Part shown: positions 14,243-23,750 of the stretch, piece by piece
Layout: every line of letters begins with the position of its first letter
Position numbering within the stretch: position 1 is the first letter of the stretch
Origin: an uncultured Bacteroidota bacterium
GTDB lineage: Bacteria > Bacteroidota > Bacteroidia > Bacteroidales > F082
Length of the DNA: 33,914 bases
Assembly: GCA_937912115.1 (NCBI GenBank)
Contig: CALDOI010000212.1
Location: 1 to 33,914 of the forward strand
Direction of reading: 5' to 3'
The notes under the pieces: generated by a model
What the model was told of the DNA's origin: nothing
The model's database searches: none
Seen by the model: only the letters and a program-made list of their open reading frames with translations
Made by a program: the position numbers and the translations under genes

Positions 14243-15994
14243 TTAAAGACGGCTTAGAAAGGAAACAAGGTGTTCATCTTTATCTATTCCAAGTTTTTTT
14301 CTTAGTCTAAAACGTGCCATTTCAAGACTATTTGTAGATTGGTAAGTAATAGCTGCAATATCTTTTGTAGTCATATTTAGTCTTAAAAAAGCACATAAAC
14401 GCAATTCATTTGGAGAAAGACCTGGGTATTCCATATTAAGGTTATCGAAAAAGGAGGTATGAACTTCCTGAAAGCGAATTTCAAATTCTTTCCAGGTATC
14501 ATCAGAAGATCCAGCATTAAGCTCATTAATAATATCAGCAATAGATTTTTTGTTTTGTACTTTAATACTGGGAATTATTTTCTTAAGCTTTTCACCTATG
14601 CTGAGAATAAATTCATTCTTTTTAAGTAAATACAACATATGCGTTGTAAGCTCCTTGTTTTTATACTCAAGCTCCTTTTTCAATTGGTTCCGTTCGATAT
14701 TAATTTTTGCCTTTTTGGTTTTTTCAAACTTCAATAACAAAACAAACAGTATAATTGTAAATACTAAAATGGCAAGAGAAATAGTGTATATTAGATTTTT
14801 ACGATTCTCTTGTATCAGCTTGGTCTTTTCCCTTAACTCAGCTTCAATTTTATCTTGATTGTAACTATATTCGAACTCTATCTGAGCCAAATTTCTAATA
14901 TTATCTTCGTTCAAAAGGCTATCGGAATATGACTTAAATAATTTAAAATACAGATAAGATGAATCAATAATTTTCAAGCTATCATAAACCCTACTAAGCA
15001 GCTTAGCAGTTTCCATCATAGCTCCATTTAATTTAGAAGCCTGGGCTGTTTTAATGCTTTTTTTAAGTTGGATAATTGCATTCCTCCATTCTTCTTTTAG
15101 TATATAACACTTCGCTGCCTTTATATTTGCATCGACATAACGGAACGATTTAGGTCCACGATATTTAAACCCCAGATTTTGATAAAGGTTGTTACTTCTA
15201 TTAATTAACATTAATGCACTATCAGGTTGGTTATTATAAATATATATTTCTGATAATTGTAACAAAGAAAGGGCAATACCATCATCATCACCAAGTAATT
15301 CATATTTATTCATTGCATTAAGGAAATAGTTCTTTGCAATATCAGTATTATTTAATTCAACATAGATTGAGCCAATATTACCAAGCATTAAAGCACTGTA
15401 CAATGAATCGTTCTGTTCTTCAAATAATGACAAGGCTTTGGAAAAGAAATCAAGTGCTTTGGTAAAATCTTTTTGAGAATGGTATACAACTCCAAGATTA
15501 TTATAACAATGAGGCAACTTTTTATTATAATTACTTTCTAATGTGACGGTTAAAGACTCACTATACAGGCGCATAGCTTCTGAATAATTCCCCTTAACAT
15601 AAGCAATGTTTCCTAATATTACAAGTACATCACTAAGTTGGTGAAGTTTGTTTAACTCTTTAAAATAGTCAATAGAATTATTATAATTTAGGATGGCCTG
15701 ATCCAAACTATCCTCCATTACATCAATATTTCCCAAAATTACATAAGCTTCAGCGATATCTTTTTCAGACTTTGTTTCTTTCGCCAATTGTAAAGCATAT
15801 TCCAATATAATTCTAGATGTGTCAAGATCTACCTCTCGATACAACCCTGATAGTTCAAAATACAGTGCAATTTTTTCTTTTACCGTATGTGTATGTTCAA
15901 GTACAACAACTATACTGTCAATTTTGTTAGCATTTTGAGGATATAATGAATTTACAGAAACTAAGATGCATAGTATGTAAACTATCCATTTCAT
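14243..15994 (-). CDS. TPR-repeat membrane protein with C-terminal LuxR-like HTH
   Basis: 583 residues from the ATG at 15994; the in-frame ATG at 16024 would add 10 residues before the signal sequence. Order: signal peptide (1-20), tetratricopeptide repeats (about 25-370, such as HCYNNLGVVYHSQKDFTKALDFF), a transmembrane helix (about 400-422), a coiled coil, and a helix-turn-helix near 525-583 (GLSPNELRLCAFLRLNMTTKDIAAIT, SLEMARFRLRKKLGI). This periplasmic-TPR, membrane, cytoplasmic-HTH layout is common in Bacteroidota, where such proteins are thought to pass an envelope signal to transcription. A -7 box at 16035-16042 lies upstream. Target genes cannot be told from the sequence. Confidence 0.9.
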   Translation of the reverse strand: MKWIVYILCILVSVNSLYPQNANKIDSIVVVLEHTHTVKEKIALYFELSGLYREVDLDTSRIILEYALQLAKETKSEKDIAEAYVILGNIDVMEDSLDQAILNYNNSIDYFKELNKLHQLSDVLVILGNIAYVKGNYSEAMRLYSESLTVTLESNYNKKLPHCYNNLGVVYHSQKDFTKALDFFSKALSLFEEQNDSLYSALMLGNIGSIYVELNNTDIAKNYFLNAMNKYELLGDDDGIALSLLQLSEIYIYNNQPDSALMLINRSNNLYQNLGFKYRGPKSFRYVDANIKAAKCYILKEEWRNAIIQLKKSIKTAQASKLNGAMMETAKLLSRVYDSLKIIDSSYLYFKLFKSYSDSLLNEDNIRNLAQIEFEYSYNQDKIEAELREKTKLIQENRKNLIYTISLAILVFTIILFVLLLKFEKTKKAKINIERNQLKKELEYKNKELTTHMLYLLKKNEFILSIGEKLKKIIPSIKVQNKKSIADIINELNAGSSDDTWKEFEIRFQEVHTSFFDNLNMEYPGLSPNELRLCAFLRLNMTTKDIAAITYQSTNSLEMARFRLRKKLGIDKDEHLVSFLSRL

Positions 15995-16034
15995 ATTTAG
16001 GCAAAATTTTAAAATATTATACAATTTTGAATCC

Positions 16035-16042
16035 CAAAGATA
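16035..16042 (-). promoter_or_regulatory. -7 box of the TPR/HTH gene
   Basis: Minus strand TATCTTTG matches TAnnTTTG; the predicted start is about 35 bases before the ATG at 15994, and downstream of 16024, which supports the shorter start. No -33 TTTG is visible at normal spacing. Confidence 0.45.
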
Positions 16043-16126
16043 GGATAAAATACATTGTACCTTAATCTAAACCAACCGTGATGAGAACCTAAATTTGAGA
16101 ATCAAATATTCAAATTCAAGAACTTA

Positions 16127-16354
16127 CTATTTCTTAAGAGGTTTTTCGTGGCCAAGAATTAACTTACGTTTACCACTAACGATATATTTTTTCCTAACAG
16201 GTTGACTTTTCCTTGCGGCAGGATCGTATGATGTTGCTCCAGATTTAGGATCGGATTTATACTTAAACCCATGATTTTTTTTTGAACATGAAGTACCAAT
16301 AACTGATAATGTGATACTTAAGATAAGAATAAGGATATTAAATCTAGCTTTCAT
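16127..16354 (-). CDS. Small basic lipoprotein
   Basis: 75 residues. The N-terminus has a long hydrophobic stretch (FNILILILSITLSVIGTSC) and lipobox Cys23, so the mature protein is about 53 residues, lipid-anchored and strongly basic (many Lys and Arg, e.g. ARKSQPVRKKYIVSGKRKL). No domain is recognisable. It has its own consensus promoter (16386-16415), which supports it being a real gene. Basic lipoproteins of this size occur widely in Bacteroidota, and their job is unknown to me; a contact with peptidoglycan or LPS is only a guess. Confidence 0.75.
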   Translation of the reverse strand: MKARFNILILILSITLSVIGTSCSKKNHGFKYKSDPKSGATSYDPAARKSQPVRKKYIVSGKRKLILGHEKPLKK

Positions 16355-16385
16355 GTTCTATTTAGATTTTGGTTTATCTGGTGCA

Positions 16386-16415
16386 CAAATATATGGATAA
16401 ATCTTAAACGACAAA
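16386..16415 (-). promoter_or_regulatory. Promoter of the small basic lipoprotein gene
   Basis: Minus strand TTTG (16415-16412), 18-bp spacer, TATATTTG (16393-16386): near-perfect Bacteroidota promoter with a start near 16380, 26 bases before the ATG at 16354. Confidence 0.7.
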
Positions 16416-16430
16416 ATCGCGAAAACAGGA

Positions 16431-17495
16431 TTATATACCAAGAAATTCCTTTGGGTTTATTGTAGCTATTTGTGTAAAGTTAGCTTCACCTATGTATGCT
16501 CGTAGATCAAGGGAGAATTTACGCTCAGTGGTTTTGGTTTCTACCATGTAATAATCAGAGCCAAAAAGTATTTTTCTTTTCAGTTTTTCGTTGCTTAACA
16601 ACACTTTTAGGAGAGGAAAAAATTCCTGATTATTAAGAGTAAATGAAATATCAGAATACAAATTGGTATATCGTAAAACCATATCCTTTATAATAACAAA
16701 CCAATTGTTCTCATCCCCCGGTTCTGTCAGATATTTTTCCCACATATATTCGGATCCAAAATGAGCCAGACAAATTCTTAGTTCTTTGAAATCGTTCAGA
16801 ACTCTGGAATAGTTTAGTGGATTCGTGAAGTTGGAACATAGCTCCTTTTTACTCTTCCCTTTTGTTTCAATAGGTGTTTGTGATACCGATAACAGCTTTA
16901 TTATATCCGTCTTACTTCCCTTATAGTGCACCGGATTATACGGACTGCAATGTGCAATAACAGGGAGATTATTTTTTTGACAGTATTCGTAAACAGGATA
17001 TAAACGTTCATCATATGGAAAATATCCAAGTGGTGGATAAAGCTTTATGCCTTTTGTACCCCATTCATCAACGCTCTTTTTCAGAAGATCAAGTACTTTT
17101 GGTCTTCTGGGATCGACATGTATTGTAGGATATATTTGAGGATAAATCTTATTCAGTTCGCCAAGTTCCTTAAGTTGATCTGGATATTCGCGAGGAACTT
17201 TTCCAGCACCCATAAATGCCATATCCATGGGCAATATAACAAATTGAGTACCCTCAGGATAGAAGATCATGCAATTCTCAAAAATTTTCCTTTGACTCCC
17301 CAATTTACCAATTCTCACAAATTTTATATATCTATCAAATAAGTCATTATTGGAAAATGGATTGAGATTATTTAGGAATTTTGCCGTTATAAAGTATCCG
17401 GGTTTCGATGCCAGAATTCTTACCAATCCCAATGGTAAAAATTTTCGTGGAACATCAATATCTCTAAACGTATGGATGTGAGTGTTGAAAAACAT
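16431..17495 (-). CDS. Metal-dependent amidohydrolase-family protein (TIM-barrel)
   Basis: 354 residues, cytoplasmic (no signal peptide). It keeps the metal-ligand set of the amidohydrolase_2 (COG2159) type: HIH at residues 6-8, Lys151 in GTKGIKLYPP, His182 in VIAHCSP, His245 in CLAHFGSEY and Asp314 in ILFGSDYY. Members include decarboxylases and hydrolases, and the precise reaction cannot be read from sequence. The phrase ILFGSDYYMVET and the end INPKEFLGI are typical of predicted TIM-barrel hydrolases. It stands between a T9SS gene and a lipoprotein gene, with 97 bp of upstream gap holding two imperfect 14-bp tandem repeats (17541-17568). No operon partner suggests a substrate. Confidence 0.88.
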   Translation of the reverse strand: MFFNTHIHTFRDIDVPRKFLPLGLVRILASKPGYFITAKFLNNLNPFSNNDLFDRYIKFVRIGKLGSQRKIFENCMIFYPEGTQFVILPMDMAFMGAGKVPREYPDQLKELGELNKIYPQIYPTIHVDPRRPKVLDLLKKSVDEWGTKGIKLYPPLGYFPYDERLYPVYEYCQKNNLPVIAHCSPYNPVHYKGSKTDIIKLLSVSQTPIETKGKSKKELCSNFTNPLNYSRVLNDFKELRICLAHFGSEYMWEKYLTEPGDENNWFVIIKDMVLRYTNLYSDISFTLNNQEFFPLLKVLLSNEKLKRKILFGSDYYMVETKTTERKFSLDLRAYIGEANFTQIATINPKEFLGI

Positions 17496-17592
17496 GGCTA
17501 TATAGAGTGGTTGATTATTTGTTATTTATTTTAGGCTATTGTTAATAGTTATATGTTAATGGTTATAGGTTAGTCAGTTGTTTTAAAAGAAA

Positions 17593-19710
17593 CTACAATT
17601 TAACCAACTTTGCTGTACCAACAAAATCATCCAAATAAATCCTAATGAAATAGATTCCTGTTGGAATACCAGACATATCAATTTTAGGACGACTAATCTC
17701 ATTATTAAAATTATTCCTGTTAATTATGATATCTCCCGTACTGTTTAAAATCTCTATTTTATCAATCTCTTTATCAGAAAACAAATGCAGATATTCGTTA
17801 ACCGGATTAGGATAAATTGTTACTCCAATATCCTTTAATTCGGTAATATCATCAATTACAGAATAATAAATGGTATCGCTACTAGTACAAACGCCCTGAG
17901 TTACTTGTACCCAAATATTCCAGTCTCCAATTCCAATATCATTACCAAATACTTGTATTTCATTATCAGTTGAACCAGTTGACCATAAATAGTTATCGAA
18001 ATCATTTGGAACTGATAATATGAGTGTATCATTCGTGACAATGACTGTGTCCTGACCAATGTCAATATCAAAACCAACTTGTACATCAACATAAATAGAG
18101 TCTTTAACCCAACAACCATTATCATTATTGCATACCATAATGTACTTCCCTGATTCTGAAATATCAAACCAGTTTTGTGTTGTTAGACTATCATTCCAAT
18201 AGTAATTTGTGAATCCATCAGGTCCGTATAGAGTTAACCCATCACAAACAATAGTATCAGATCCAAAATCAAATTCACAACAAGAATGCCTGTTTACTTT
18301 GGCAACAATTCCATCAAAAGCACTAATCGAATTAGCTTGAATAGTATCATATTGAAAATAAGCCTGCCCAACAAATTTTCCAGAAATTATTATGTTATTG
18401 CAATTATCAAGCATAAAACTAGTAGGACTTAATCCGTTTGTTGATTCAACTAAACCATATTTAAAAAGTTCACCCTCTGGGGTTAACTGCCCTGTAAATG
18501 CTTTATAACTAGCTCCAAGGTTAAATACGGAATCAAAAATCGAAAATGTAGATCTACAACTTACTGTAAAAAACAAACTGTCACTTACTAAATCTATATA
18601 AAAATAATACGATCCTTGTGATGAAATTACTTTTGTAGTTTCATACCAAATGGGTTCGAAATCTGAATTAAGTTTTGCTATAATATTAATTGTCGAATCC
18701 TCGTGTTTAGGTATGGTATCGGAACCAAAAACAATTGTGTCCCATATGCCTCCTGCAAGGTAAAAATTTCCGTATTCATCTATATCGGTATCAGAAAAAT
18801 ACATTACCCAATCGGGAATAACACCTGAAAGTAATTCTCCCGTTTGGTCAATTTTGATTATATAGGATCTGCTAATATTTTCATCCGGATATGGATGAAA
18901 AACAGTATCAGTGGCATAAATTAAATCATCGTATACATTACCATTGAGTATAATGTGATCCTGATTATCAATATTTATCTCTCGAATACTAGTACCTGGT
19001 CCAACTGAGGAAAACTCTTTACGCCATACCAAATTACCATCAGGACCAATTTTCAACAAAGAGCATAAGGTACGATTGTATGTTGTTGAATCCTGATTAA
19101 AATAATTAACTGTATCGATATGATACCCATTACCATAGTGCTTTACAGGTACATATAGAAAACCATCAGATGATACCGCAATACCGCTGCAAACATCTTG
19201 TGTTGTACTATGTATCTCCCTAATCCACTCCATATTAAGTGAAGGTGAGAGCTTAGCGATAAAAATTTCAGGAGCCCCCAGCAAAGAATCATTACCACTA
19301 TAGATTATAGTATCCAATAATTCTGCCAAATATCTATATTCGCATGTAAGATAAATATTCAGATTTTTATCAGATGCTAATACTACTTCGTAAATATTAC
19401 TAGTTTGAGATGATGTAATATCGAAAGCAACCTGAAATTTTCCCTGATTATCATACTTGGATATAACCCAGTTTGCCCAATCATAATAGGTAGTAGCAGT
19501 AAACAATGTGTCTCCAATAAATATTGAATCCCCAAATTGGGTGCCTGTATAAATATTATTTTGCAAATCGACACCCAGGATGTTAGACCATGTGTTGGCA
19601 TCTTTTTGAGTATTTTCAGCACCCCACTCAGGTTCCCAGGTTTGACAATAACCAGAAAAATACAGGAATGCAATTAAGAAAATTGAAAGAAAAAAAGGTT
19701 TATATGACAT
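17593..19710 (-). CDS. Large secreted protein with type IX sorting domain
   Basis: 705 residues. Signal peptide to about residue 22 (FLYFSGYCQ). Residues 23-480 show repeated short beta motifs of the form 'KYDNQGKFQ' and 'KIGPDGNLVW', which resembles a series of propeller blades as in SBBP-type repeats. At about 485-620 come two Ig-like modules typical of Bacteroidota surface proteins (DFGSDTIVCDGLTLYGPDGFTN; DIGQDTVIVTNDTLILSVP). A T9SS sorting domain closes the chain (VTIYPNPVNEYLHLFSD, GIPTGIYFIRIYLDDFVGTAKLVKL). It is probably surface-attached. There is no enzyme motif. Flanking genes are unrelated (amidohydrolase, GH97), so the ligand is unknown. Confidence 0.88.
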   Translation of the reverse strand: MSYKPFFLSIFLIAFLYFSGYCQTWEPEWGAENTQKDANTWSNILGVDLQNNIYTGTQFGDSIFIGDTLFTATTYYDWANWVISKYDNQGKFQVAFDITSSQTSNIYEVVLASDKNLNIYLTCEYRYLAELLDTIIYSGNDSLLGAPEIFIAKLSPSLNMEWIREIHSTTQDVCSGIAVSSDGFLYVPVKHYGNGYHIDTVNYFNQDSTTYNRTLCSLLKIGPDGNLVWRKEFSSVGPGTSIREINIDNQDHIILNGNVYDDLIYATDTVFHPYPDENISRSYIIKIDQTGELLSGVIPDWVMYFSDTDIDEYGNFYLAGGIWDTIVFGSDTIPKHEDSTINIIAKLNSDFEPIWYETTKVISSQGSYYFYIDLVSDSLFFTVSCRSTFSIFDSVFNLGASYKAFTGQLTPEGELFKYGLVESTNGLSPTSFMLDNCNNIIISGKFVGQAYFQYDTIQANSISAFDGIVAKVNRHSCCEFDFGSDTIVCDGLTLYGPDGFTNYYWNDSLTTQNWFDISESGKYIMVCNNDNGCWVKDSIYVDVQVGFDIDIGQDTVIVTNDTLILSVPNDFDNYLWSTGSTDNEIQVFGNDIGIGDWNIWVQVTQGVCTSSDTIYYSVIDDITELKDIGVTIYPNPVNEYLHLFSDKEIDKIEILNSTGDIIINRNNFNNEISRPKIDMSGIPTGIYFIRIYLDDFVGTAKLVKL

Positions 19711-19797
19711 AATAAAATGATTGGGTTTATATTATGTATTAGCAATGTGCAATTTACTAATTAATATATTCTACCAAACATTTTTTAAAATCTTTTT

Positions 19798-21876
19798 CTA
19801 TTGAGCTATCAAACTAATAGCCAGCCCTCCTCCCTCGGCAAGGTGAAATGTTTTGGTAAGGTCATTTGTAACAATTAATTCCTCCAATTCGTAACTTGTG
19901 GGATTGTTATCCCAATGGGTATCACGAGCATCTTTATAAACCATAGCTTTGTAACTTACCTTGGCCGGGAGAAAATCGAAATTAATGGTTATATCCCTAC
20001 TATTTTCATCAGTGATACTTCCCACAAACCAATTTCCTGTCCCTCTCTCCTCGCGTGCAATTGTAACAAAATCACCAACTTCGCCATTGAGCACCTTTGT
20101 TTGTTCCCAGTCAACACCAACATCCCTAATAAAATCAAATGCACAATTCCCTTCATAATTTTCGGGCAGGTCACAAGCCATTTGTATTGGACTATAAATC
20201 ACAACATAAAGAGCTAACTGATGGGCAATTGTTGTGTTAACCTGATTGTTTTCTTTGGTTGGCAACTTAATGTCGAAAACACCTGGAGTGAAGTCAATTG
20301 GCCCTGCCAGCATCCTTGTAAAAGCAACTATAGATAAATGTTCGGGAGGATTTCCACCATCCTGTGCCCAGGCATTAAACTCCTGTCCGCGTAGTCCTTC
20401 ACGAGAAATAGCGTTGGGATAAGTACGTCTGATTCCAGTTGCTTTAATTGGCTCATGGGCATTAACTGCAATATTATATTTGGCCGCAGTTTCAATTACT
20501 TTACGATAGTGATTAACCATCCATTGCCCATGGTGATATTCTCCTTTGGGGATTATCTTGCCTACATATCCTGTTTTTACGGAGGTAATTCCATATTTAT
20601 TCATTAAGGCAAATGCGGTATCCATCTGTTTATCATAAGTTCGTGGGGCTCCTGATGTTTCGTGATGCATAATTATTTCAACTCCTTTGCTCTTTGCATA
20701 AGCAACTACCTTGTCAATATCGTAGTCGGGGTAAGGGGTAACAAAATCGAAAACACCTTCCCTGTCTTCAAACCCGATCCAGTGTTCCCAACCAGTATTC
20801 CAACCTTCGATTAGCAATCCTTTAATGTTATTTTTTGAAGCAAAATCAATGAACTTAGGAGCATTTTCGGTTGTTGCTCCGTGTTTCCCACTTTTCATAT
20901 CCCAGCTTTTTGTGCCAATGTGCATTTCCCACCAGATACCCATATACTTTTTTGGTATAAACCAACTTACATCTCCGAGTATATTTGGCTCATTTAGGTT
21001 AAGAATTAACTTTGAATCGATTAGTCCGGTGGCATTTTCACTGATTTGAATTGTACGCCATGGCGTTACAAATGGAAGAGCTCTTTTAACTTTATAATCA
21101 AATCTATCGGAGCCAACCAACTCACTTGTCATTGAGAGATTCTCCTTATCAATTTTCAGTGTCATCCCTGCATAATCGGTAAGATTTGCTTCATGAAAGC
21201 TTAGATGTATTCCATTATCTGTCCGCATTGTAACAGGTGTATTTACAGCATTTTCGGGAATATATGTTTGAGCTAATCCATAGTGATTTCGTTTTGAAAT
21301 AGCATCAATATCGGTGAATTTCGTTGTGTTGTAAAGATGCTCATAAATATCCCAGTCACCGGGAGTCCACCAACAAATATGATCATCGGTTAAACTAAAC
21401 TGAGTATTTTCATCAATAATAAACAGGCTGTCAATTCCATTTTGTTTTGGAAATTCGTATCTAAATCCAATTCCATAATCGTAGGCTTTGAAATACACGT
21501 TCAGTTTTCTCTTGGGAGGTTGCTCTTCCTGAAGTTTTACAATCAACACATTGTAATTATTTACCACCATACGTTGCTCTCCCCATGGCATCTCCCATTC
21601 TTCATTAACCGAGCTAGTTTCAGTTTCAATTATTTCAAAACCACTTTGCATTTGAGGTTGATCAAGAAATTCAAATCCCATTGCGGATGTATCGATTATA
21701 TTTTCACCTAAAAAAGCTATGGCATAATTTGGTGATCCATTATCGTCAAGAAAAAAGTCTACATTTATATTATTGGATGGTGACGAAATTGCTAATGAGT
21801 TTTCATTGTGTTTACAGCAACCAGTAATTGTAAAAGCCATAATCACAAACAAATAAGAAAGTTTTAAGTTACGCAT
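19798..21876 (-). CDS. Glycoside hydrolase family 97, inverting-type alpha-glucosidase (SusB-like)
   Basis: 692 residues with a lipobox (FTITGC, Cys20), so it is probably a lipoprotein. It covers the N-terminal beta-supersandwich, the TIM barrel (PKKYMGIWWEMHIG to FDI) and the C-terminal beta domain. Glu406 (MHHETSG), Glu475 (NAHEPIKATG) and Glu499 (RGQEFNAW) have the same mutual spacing as Glu439, Glu508 and Glu532 of Bacteroides SusB as I recall. The position where retaining members have a nucleophile Asp is Gly436 (VKTGYVG). This predicts an inverting enzyme acting on alpha-glucosides such as maltooligosaccharides. No SusC/D genes are near, so it is an isolated enzyme here. Promoter not identified. 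Confidence 0.94.
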   Translation of the reverse strand: MRNLKLSYLFVIMAFTITGCCKHNENSLAISSPSNNINVDFFLDDNGSPNYAIAFLGENIIDTSAMGFEFLDQPQMQSGFEIIETETSSVNEEWEMPWGEQRMVVNNYNVLIVKLQEEQPPKRKLNVYFKAYDYGIGFRYEFPKQNGIDSLFIIDENTQFSLTDDHICWWTPGDWDIYEHLYNTTKFTDIDAISKRNHYGLAQTYIPENAVNTPVTMRTDNGIHLSFHEANLTDYAGMTLKIDKENLSMTSELVGSDRFDYKVKRALPFVTPWRTIQISENATGLIDSKLILNLNEPNILGDVSWFIPKKYMGIWWEMHIGTKSWDMKSGKHGATTENAPKFIDFASKNNIKGLLIEGWNTGWEHWIGFEDREGVFDFVTPYPDYDIDKVVAYAKSKGVEIIMHHETSGAPRTYDKQMDTAFALMNKYGITSVKTGYVGKIIPKGEYHHGQWMVNHYRKVIETAAKYNIAVNAHEPIKATGIRRTYPNAISREGLRGQEFNAWAQDGGNPPEHLSIVAFTRMLAGPIDFTPGVFDIKLPTKENNQVNTTIAHQLALYVVIYSPIQMACDLPENYEGNCAFDFIRDVGVDWEQTKVLNGEVGDFVTIAREERGTGNWFVGSITDENSRDITINFDFLPAKVSYKAMVYKDARDTHWDNNPTSYELEELIVTNDLTKTFHLAEGGGLAISLIAQ

Positions 21877-22112
21877 TGTAAATATTTTTAATCGTTATTA
21901 TTCTTTAGTTTCAGGATGATCGATTTTTAGTTCATACCAATCTATTTTTCCTGAAAGGTACATTGCTTTGTAGATTTTTCATTTTCTTAATAAGATTAAT
22001 AGTGTTTTGTAAAACTAAATATTATTTGCCTCTTAATTTCGTAAGGCATCCCTAAATTATCTATTTTTTAATGAAAAAATCAAAGTCAGACTCCAACACG
22101 TAATATTTTATC

Positions 22113-22120
22113 TACCTTTG
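22113..22120 (+). promoter_or_regulatory. -7 box for the riboswitch-controlled B12 operon
   Basis: TACCTTTG matches TAnnTTTG. The start of transcription would be near 22126, right at the beginning of the conserved riboswitch sequence. A -33 TTTG is not evident. Confidence 0.55.
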
Positions 22121-22126
22121 CTCCAA

Positions 22127-22312
22127 CTTTGGTGTCAATTCCATCTGACCTGATGGATGACTTAATAGGGAAACAGGTGTGAATCCTGTACAGTTCCCGC
22201 TGCTGTAATACTCAAATTCAGCTTTTGAAACCCGGTCACTATATTGCCTTAGGCGATATGGGAAGGCCTCAAAAGCGAGTAAGTCAGAAGACCTGCCTTT
22301 GTTGAAATTAAT
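22127..22312 (+). ncRNA. Cobalamin (AdoCbl) riboswitch
   Basis: The conserved core is readable: GGTGTC near 22131, GGGAAACAGGTGTGAATCC and CAGTTCCCGCTGCTGTAA (about 22168-22209), GGTCAC, GGGAAGGC and the B12 box AAGTCAGAAGACCTGCC (22281-22297). Such an element senses adenosylcobalamin and turns off downstream genes. About 115 bases of leader separate it from the first ATG at 22428; no terminator-type hairpin with a T run is visible, so control at translation is likely. The stretch 21877-22112 upstream carries no gene and nothing else I can identify. The element's P1 limits are approximate. Confidence 0.95.
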
Positions 22313-22427
22313 CAAGGCTTTCGGGATAAAAGCAAGATGATATAATATCATTCCAACTAGTCTAGTCCTGTAAAGTTTTGAGGTTTAATTAATTAACGTG
22401 TTTCTTTTAAATCTTAAAGCTTTTTTT

Positions 22428-23699
22428 ATGAGAAAAATTTATTTACTATTTGTAGCGTTGGCTGTACTGTCATTAACAAATGTCACAGCTCAGAACAACT
22501 ATGTTAACCAGGTAATTGTGGGCTCAGGAGGCGATTTTGGTAATCCTGATGACCACGTTTCAATTGCATCCTTTAAACCTGAAAATGGTATTACATCCAA
22601 TTTTGGGAGTATAATTACCCATAGTATCCAAGATATTGTAATTGCCGGAAAGTATGCTTATGTGGCAGCACAGGATTCAATCGCCAAATTTGATCTTGAC
22701 ACATACGAAAGAGTTGGAATTGTTGAAGCAACCGGAGTTAATCGTTTGCTCGTACATGAGGACGAATTGCTGGCTTCATTTCAATATCCTGTAACTGACA
22801 ATTTTGTTAAAGTATATTCAACCTGGGATCTTTCCCTTACTGCGACAGTTACAGATATTTCCGACGAATCATCCGGTTTACTTATCATGAATGATTTTGC
22901 CTATGTGGCTGTTCCGGGAGGCTGGGCAAGTACAGTTGGAAAAATAGCTATTGTAAGTATTAACGATTACACACTTGTTGATGAGATTGATTTTGATGCT
23001 GCTGGAAGTGGAATGATGGACCTATTTTACTTCAACAACAAAATCCAGGCTCTTTGTATTACTCCTTGGGGAGGATCAACGGGTTACATTAATTCAATGA
23101 GCAAATTAGGCACAAGCATTGAGTCGCATCAAATAAATGAATCCATAGGTAAAATTGCTGGCATTCAAAACAATATTCTTTATACAGTTATGAATGGAGG
23201 AATTGGATCAATTGATTTGTCGAACTTTAGTGTAATTGATACTGCAGTAGTTCCGTCACAATCACTTTCTATTTCAGCAGCAAAACTTGATACACTAAAT
23301 AACTTATTCTATGTAACAACAACTGATTATTTCTCAATTGGTGAAGGAAAAATATACCAGATGAATGGTGAATTAGTTGGAGGATTTGATGCTGAAATAG
23401 CACCTGATGCAATTGCCATTGATTACAGAAACAATACCGGAACAAATGAAATCACTCGTACAGAAATCAGTTTATTCCCAAACCCGGCATCAGACTTAAT
23501 CACAATTCATGCTAGCAATTATTCATATTTTGATGCTTACAAAATTATGGATCTAAATGGCCGAGTAATTATTGAAGATGCATTTGGGAACAATAATGGA
23601 AATGCAATAATTGATATTAGCAATCTGAATAATGGATTCTATATTGTTAATCTACTGGGTGAAAATGAGTTCTCGACAGCAACATTCATTAAAAAATAA
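22428..23699 (+). CDS. Propeller-like surface protein with type IX sorting domain, B12 operon
   Basis: 423 residues from the ATG at 22428; an in-frame ATG at 22398 adds a stretch before the evident signal peptide (MRKIYLLFVALAVLSLTNVTAQ). Residues 23-340 have repeated blade-like motifs (IQDIVIAGKYAYVAAQDSIAKFDLDTYERVG, NRLLVHEDELLASFQYP, KVYSTWDLSLTATVTDI), similar in style to YncE/BtuG propellers. The end is a T9SS sorting domain (ISLFPNPASDLITIHAS, NNGFYIVNL, FIKK). It is the first gene after a cobalamin riboswitch and precedes a second T9SS protein, a BtuB-type receptor and a BtuG lipoprotein. I infer binding of corrinoids at the surface, analogous to BtuG but attached by T9SS instead of a lipid. 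Homology to BtuG is not proven. Confidence 0.88.
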   Translation: MRKIYLLFVALAVLSLTNVTAQNNYVNQVIVGSGGDFGNPDDHVSIASFKPENGITSNFGSIITHSIQDIVIAGKYAYVAAQDSIAKFDLDTYERVGIVEATGVNRLLVHEDELLASFQYPVTDNFVKVYSTWDLSLTATVTDISDESSGLLIMNDFAYVAVPGGWASTVGKIAIVSINDYTLVDEIDFDAAGSGMMDLFYFNNKIQALCITPWGGSTGYINSMSKLGTSIESHQINESIGKIAGIQNNILYTVMNGGIGSIDLSNFSVIDTAVVPSQSLSISAAKLDTLNNLFYVTTTDYFSIGEGKIYQMNGELVGGFDAEIAPDAIAIDYRNNTGTNEITRTEISLFPNPASDLITIHASNYSYFDAYKIMDLNGRVIIEDAFGNNNGNAIIDISNLNNGFYIVNLLGENEFSTATFIKK

Positions 23700-23750
23700 G
23701 TCACATCTCATGACTTGATGTTAGATCAAGTTCTGAATTACTCAATTATC

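Noticed and set aside
17541-17568. Two imperfect 14-bp tandem repeats (GTTAATAGTTATAT / GTTAATGGTTATAG)
   Set aside because: Low-complexity AT sequence in a short gap, only two units, no adjacent feature to explain; likely slippage.
22254-22260. CGATATG half-site like those of the putative ModE-like operators
   Set aside because: It is part of the riboswitch, and no partner half-site follows at 10-bp spacing.
22112-22351. 79-codon minus-strand frame
   Set aside because: It is the complement of the cobalamin riboswitch; the conserved RNA core explains the sequence.
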